This document shows, one piece after another, positions 32,883 to 35,612 of a DNA stretch of 35,612 nt. Each line of letters begins with the position of its first letter. Position 1 is the first letter of the stretch. Origin of the DNA: Actinomycetota bacterium (GTDB lineage: Bacteria > Actinomycetota > Actinomycetes > S36-B12). The notes under the pieces are model-generated. The model saw only the letters and a list, made by a program, of their open reading frames with translations. It searched no databases and was not told the origin of the DNA. Both the position numbers and the translations under genes were made by a program. The stretch covers positions 1 to 35,612 of the forward strand of contig JADKGE010000014.1 in the NCBI GenBank assembly GCA_016717115.1, in the 5' to 3' direction.

Positions 32883-33901
32883 GTGGACGCCACCATCTTT
32901 GACGGCAGCTCGACGCAGCCGTGCAGCGTGCAGGAGGCGAGCGCCGCCGCGAACCAGCCGGGCATCTCCTGATCGACGTCAAGCTCGCCGGGGGCGACAC
33001 GGACGCGGCCAGCGCGATGCTGCAGGCCGTCGGCATCGACGCGAACGCCGCGCAGCAGGTGCTCAGCGGCGGCCTCGGCACCGAGTTCTCGCTGGCCCCC
33101 GCCGCGGCGCACGGCGTGTGCTGGATCGACGACAACGACGGGCACCCCGCCGTGCAGGTCTACTTCGCCTGGAACGAGATGCGCCTGGTGACCGTTCGCA
33201 GCGACGGCGACGCCGCCATCGCCCAGGTGCGCCAGCGCGTGTCCGAGCGCGTGGACGTGATCAAGCAGCATCCGTCGACGCTGTTCGGCGTGGTGCTGCA
33301 GCTCATGCTCGCCTCGGTGCAGCGCGGCCTCACCCAGACCATGATCGACGTCGGCACGCTCGACATGGAGATCATCGCCACTGCGACGCCGAAGTCCGAC
33401 CAGACCCAGCGACTCAACGAGTTCCGCACCGCCTTCCAGCCGCTCGCCCTGCGCTTCCCGATGTATGTCGTCAACGTGCGGGCCGCCCTCATCGACCCCG
33501 GACCTGTCACCGGCATGGACGACGCCGGCATGTCGCAGCTGCAGCAGTTGCTGTCGGCCGTGCAGGGCACGTCGGGGCTCATCGACACTCTCGCCAGCGG
33601 CATCCGCAACGCCGCCCAGGACATCCAGGGCCAGGTCGGGTCATGGCAGTCCGACCGCATCAATGTGCTGACCATCGTCACCATGGTCTTCCTGCCGATC
33701 AGCTTCCTCACCGGCTACTTCGGCATGAACTTCACCTGGTTCGACAACCAGCTGGACTCGTTCTGGTCGTGGCTGCTGTTCGGGGTCGTCCTGCCAATAG
33801 GGCTGGTACTGATCTCGGTGACGGCACTGGCCACCGGCGGCTACACCATGCCGCGGCTCTTTCGCCGCCGTCGGCGTCCTGTCCCGCCGGCGCCGCACTA
33901 G
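32883..33901 (+). pseudogene. corA: CorA-family Mg2+/divalent cation transporter with one frameshift
   Basis: 1019 nt, one base short of a multiple of three. From GTG 32883 the first 29 codons run into a stop at 32,970-32,972; the remaining roughly 310 residues lie in another frame (LIDVKLAGGDTDAASAMLQAVG...). One missing base at about 32,965-32,972 restores a full CorA: an N-terminal cytoplasmic alpha/beta domain, long helices (about 190-270), and two C-terminal membrane helices with the GMN signature (YFGMNFTWF). Pentamers of such proteins let Mg2+ into the cell. As with the SDR gene, a sequencing error is likely. Confidence 0.88.
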
Positions 33902-33910
33902 GCGCCCCTG

Positions 33911-35083
33911 TCAGGTCTCCCGGCGAGGGGCCTCTGTCGAGGTGGGGAATGCGGATCGTGCCGTGAGCACGCCGACCAGCACCAGGACGGCCAGGATCAG
34001 CAGGGGGCCCCACGCCTGCCCGAGGGGGCCGAGGAGCAGGCCGCCCACCGCCGCGCCGAGGGACAGGCCGCCGGCCCAGCCCATCTGGGACAGCGCCGAC
34101 GAGTAGCCCTGGTTGAGTCCGGTGGAGGTGGCCAGGTCGGTGAGGGCGGTCATCGACGTGGCGAACGCGAAGCTCGATGCGCTCGCATACACGAGCAGGA
34201 CGGGAACGAGGACGGTGAGGTTGGGGGCGGGGCCGATGAGGGCGACGCACAGCGCCATGGCGAGCAGCCCGCCGAGGTAGGGCCGCCTGCGCCCCAGCCG
34301 GTCGCTGACCCGGCCGGCCACCGGACCGGTGAGGGCCTCCGTGACCGACATCGCGAGGAGGACCGTGGCCAGCAGCCAGCGGGGCTCCTCCAGCTGCTCG
34401 AAGCGCAGCGGCACGAGCAGCATCGCCAGGCCGAGCGCGATGGCCGGCCCGAGCACGGCGACCAGGCCGATGGCCCAGTGGCCGACACCGAAGGCCCGCA
34501 CGGCGGACCCAGCAGCGCGAAGGCCCTGGCCGTCCGCCTCGGCCACCGGGGGAAGACCCAGCGCCACCACGATGAGAGCCACGGCGATCAGCAGCACGCC
34601 CGTGAACACGACCGGCGTCCCCACCACGGATGCCCAGGCGCCGATGGGGGAGGCGATCAGCTCGCCCATCACCGAGGCGCCCAGCAGCAGGCCCATCACC
34701 TGGCCACGCCGATCCCGAGGGGACGCGCTGACCGCCCAGCTGATGCCGCCCGCCCACAGCAGCGAGCCGAAGCCTCCGAGCAGGAATCGGCTGGCATCCA
34801 GGCTGGCGATCCGCTCGGCGAACCCCTGCACCACGCTGAACAGCCCGACGCCGAGCAGCCCGACGAGCAGCGCCACCCGTGGGTTGAAGCGGGACACGAA
34901 CCAGCCCGCGGGAATGGCCAGGAGCACCGCCCCGGCAGCGTAGGCCGCCACCAGGACGCCGGTCGCCGGATCGGACAGGCCGATAGCGGTGCGGTACGTC
35001 TCGACCAGGGGCGTCAGGACGTACCCGGAGAACCCCTCGACGAGCAGAACCGAGCAGGTGAGGAACAGCAACCGCCTCGGCAC
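33911..35083 (-). CDS. MFS transporter
   Basis: 390 aa with about twelve hydrophobic helices. The MFS inter-helix motifs are visible: GWFVSRFNPRVALL between helices 2 and 3, SPRDRRGQVMGLLLGASVMGELIASPIGA near helices 4-5, and VSDRLGRRRPYLGGLLAMAL between helices 8 and 9. Single-polypeptide, proton-coupled exporters of drugs or metabolites have this layout. The substrate is unknown. Convergent with corA, with 9 nt between the stops and no obvious hairpin there. Confidence 0.9.
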   Translation of the reverse strand: MPRRLLFLTCSVLLVEGFSGYVLTPLVETYRTAIGLSDPATGVLVAAYAAGAVLLAIPAGWFVSRFNPRVALLVGLLGVGLFSVVQGFAERIASLDASRFLLGGFGSLLWAGGISWAVSASPRDRRGQVMGLLLGASVMGELIASPIGAWASVVGTPVVFTGVLLIAVALIVVALGLPPVAEADGQGLRAAGSAVRAFGVGHWAIGLVAVLGPAIALGLAMLLVPLRFEQLEEPRWLLATVLLAMSVTEALTGPVAGRVSDRLGRRRPYLGGLLAMALCVALIGPAPNLTVLVPVLLVYASASSFAFATSMTALTDLATSTGLNQGYSSALSQMGWAGGLSLGAAVGGLLLGPLGQAWGPLLILAVLVLVGVLTARSAFPTSTEAPRRET

Positions 35084-35285
35084 GTCGCCACAGTACGGCG
35101 GCGTGGGCGCCCAAAGCGGGCTGATCGGAGCGGCCCGGAGGCCGGCACATCACGACGGGACCAGAGGATGTCGCGGGACGGTCACGGACGCTCAGGACAG
35201 CGAGCCTGACGCCCCCTCGAGCCCAGGGCCCGTTCCCGCCCGACGAGCCACGAGAGGCGTCCTGCTATTCTCACTCGCTGTTCAA

Positions 35286-35359
35286 GGCCAGGTAGCTCAG
35301 TTGGTACGAGCGTCCGACTGAAAATCGGAAGGTCGGCGGTTCGACCCCGCCCCTGGCCA
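35286..35359 (+). tRNA. tRNA-Phe (anticodon GAA)
   Basis: 74 nt: acceptor GGCCAGG/CCTGGCC, D-arm AGCTCAGTTGGTACGAGC, anticodon loop CTGAAAA with GAA, T-arm GGCGGTTCGACCCCGCC, discriminator A. Confidence 0.96.
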
Positions 35360-35374
35360 CTCAAACCCCCTCCA

Positions 35375-35390
35375 GCGCAACGGCTTTCGG
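35375..35390 (+). repeat. Shared tRNA 3'-flank motif, copy at tRNA-Phe
   Basis: GCGCAACGGCTTTCGG, 16 nt after the tRNA-Phe end; matches 13,989-14,004 (minus strand) at 15 of 16 positions. Confidence 0.7.
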
Positions 35391-35492
35391 CGCGGGCCTT
35401 TCCTACTCAATCAGCAGACAAATCAGATCTGCCCTATTCTCTGCCCTTTCACACACGCACAATCTGTGGATATCTGGCCGAGATCCGCGAAG

Positions 35493-35523
35493 ATCGGAAG
35501 GTCATGGGTGGCTCCCCGCCCCT
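35493..35523 (+). repeat. Partial repeat of the tRNA-Phe 3' half
   Basis: ATCGGAAGGTC, 10 unmatched-region bases, then CCCCGCCCCT. The tRNA-Phe gene has both blocks at the same spacing at 35,324-35,354 (24 of 31 positions identical). The copies are 169 nt apart in the same orientation. The T-loop itself is not conserved, so this is not a second tRNA. Confidence 0.6.
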
Positions 35524-35612
35524 CCCGGTCGTCCCTATTCTGGTGCGGCAGATTCCTAGGGTTGACTCACTGGAGTGAAGGCCTAAGCCGAGAGTTCCCA
35601 TTGCTCGGAAGT

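Larger units (their letters stand above)
35360..35612. other. Non-coding region after tRNA-Phe, window end
   Basis: 253 bases, AT-richer than the rest, no gene recognised. Contents: the tRNA-flank motif (35,375-35,390), a close direct repeat TCTGCCCTATTC/TCTGCCCTTTC at about 35,429-35,451, CCCTATTCT again at 35,533-35,541, a DnaA-box-like TGTGGATAT (35,465-35,473), and a partial copy of the tRNA-Phe 3' half (35,493-35,523). This looks like the start of an integrated element or the remains of one. Confidence 0.45.

Noticed and set aside
1..35612. CRISPR arrays, insertion sequences, rRNA genes
   Set aside because: No regularly spaced repeats, no transposase-type protein and no rRNA sequence were seen anywhere in the window.

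Overview
The window comes from a high-GC Gram-positive bacterium, most likely an actinomycete. The support is very GC-rich codon use, frequent GTG starts, a DUF4192 protein, a DUF1707/2TM protein, an MpaB-type (DUF2236) oxygenase, an HtrA protease with a Pro/Tyr-rich cytoplasmic leader, and a tRNA-Glu/Asp...Phe group. Genus and species cannot be read from the sequence alone.

The left part (1 to about 14,020) is an accessory region that looks like an integrated element lying against the 3' end of a tRNA-Lys gene. From the left edge it holds: a large SNF2-type helicase gene broken by many small indels (minus strand, running off the left edge); a GC-rich run of mostly uncharacterised genes (DUF4192 protein, 133-aa and 413-aa proteins, a pentapeptide-repeat protein, a divergent XRE-type regulator, 290-aa and 265-aa proteins); an excisionase-like HTH protein; a tyrosine integrase; and a lower-GC tail with a small membrane protein, a 29-aa Cys-rich ORF and a 178-aa orphan. 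Two copies of a roughly 40-nt sequence with an exact 17-nt core sit just ahead of the DUF4192 gene and the 265-aa gene, 5.5 kb apart in the same orientation.

The right part (14,024 to 35,360) reads as ordinary chromosome: an alpha-methylacyl-CoA racemase-like CaiB/BaiF protein with a small secreted protein; an aldo/keto reductase divergent from a complete polar amino-acid ABC importer (lipoprotein, permease, ATPase) closed by a strong hairpin; an orphan Fe/2OG-oxygenase-like protein; a DUF1707 membrane protein; an ATP-grasp protein divergent from an HTH protein; a small lipoprotein; a pentose module (RpiB and xylulokinase-like kinase divergent from ribokinase); a large secreted heparinase II/III-like protein; an MpaB-type oxygenase; HtrA; threonylcarbamoyl-AMP synthase; an SDR and a CorA transporter that each carry one frameshift; a zincin-type metallopeptidase; an MFS transporter; and tRNA-Glu, tRNA-Asp and tRNA-Phe. 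After tRNA-Phe the sequence becomes AT-richer and holds a partial repeat of the tRNA 3' half, so another integration site may begin at the right edge.

The single-base frameshifts in two otherwise well-conserved chromosomal genes mean that some indels may be assembly errors. The density in the helicase is much higher and could be real decay.
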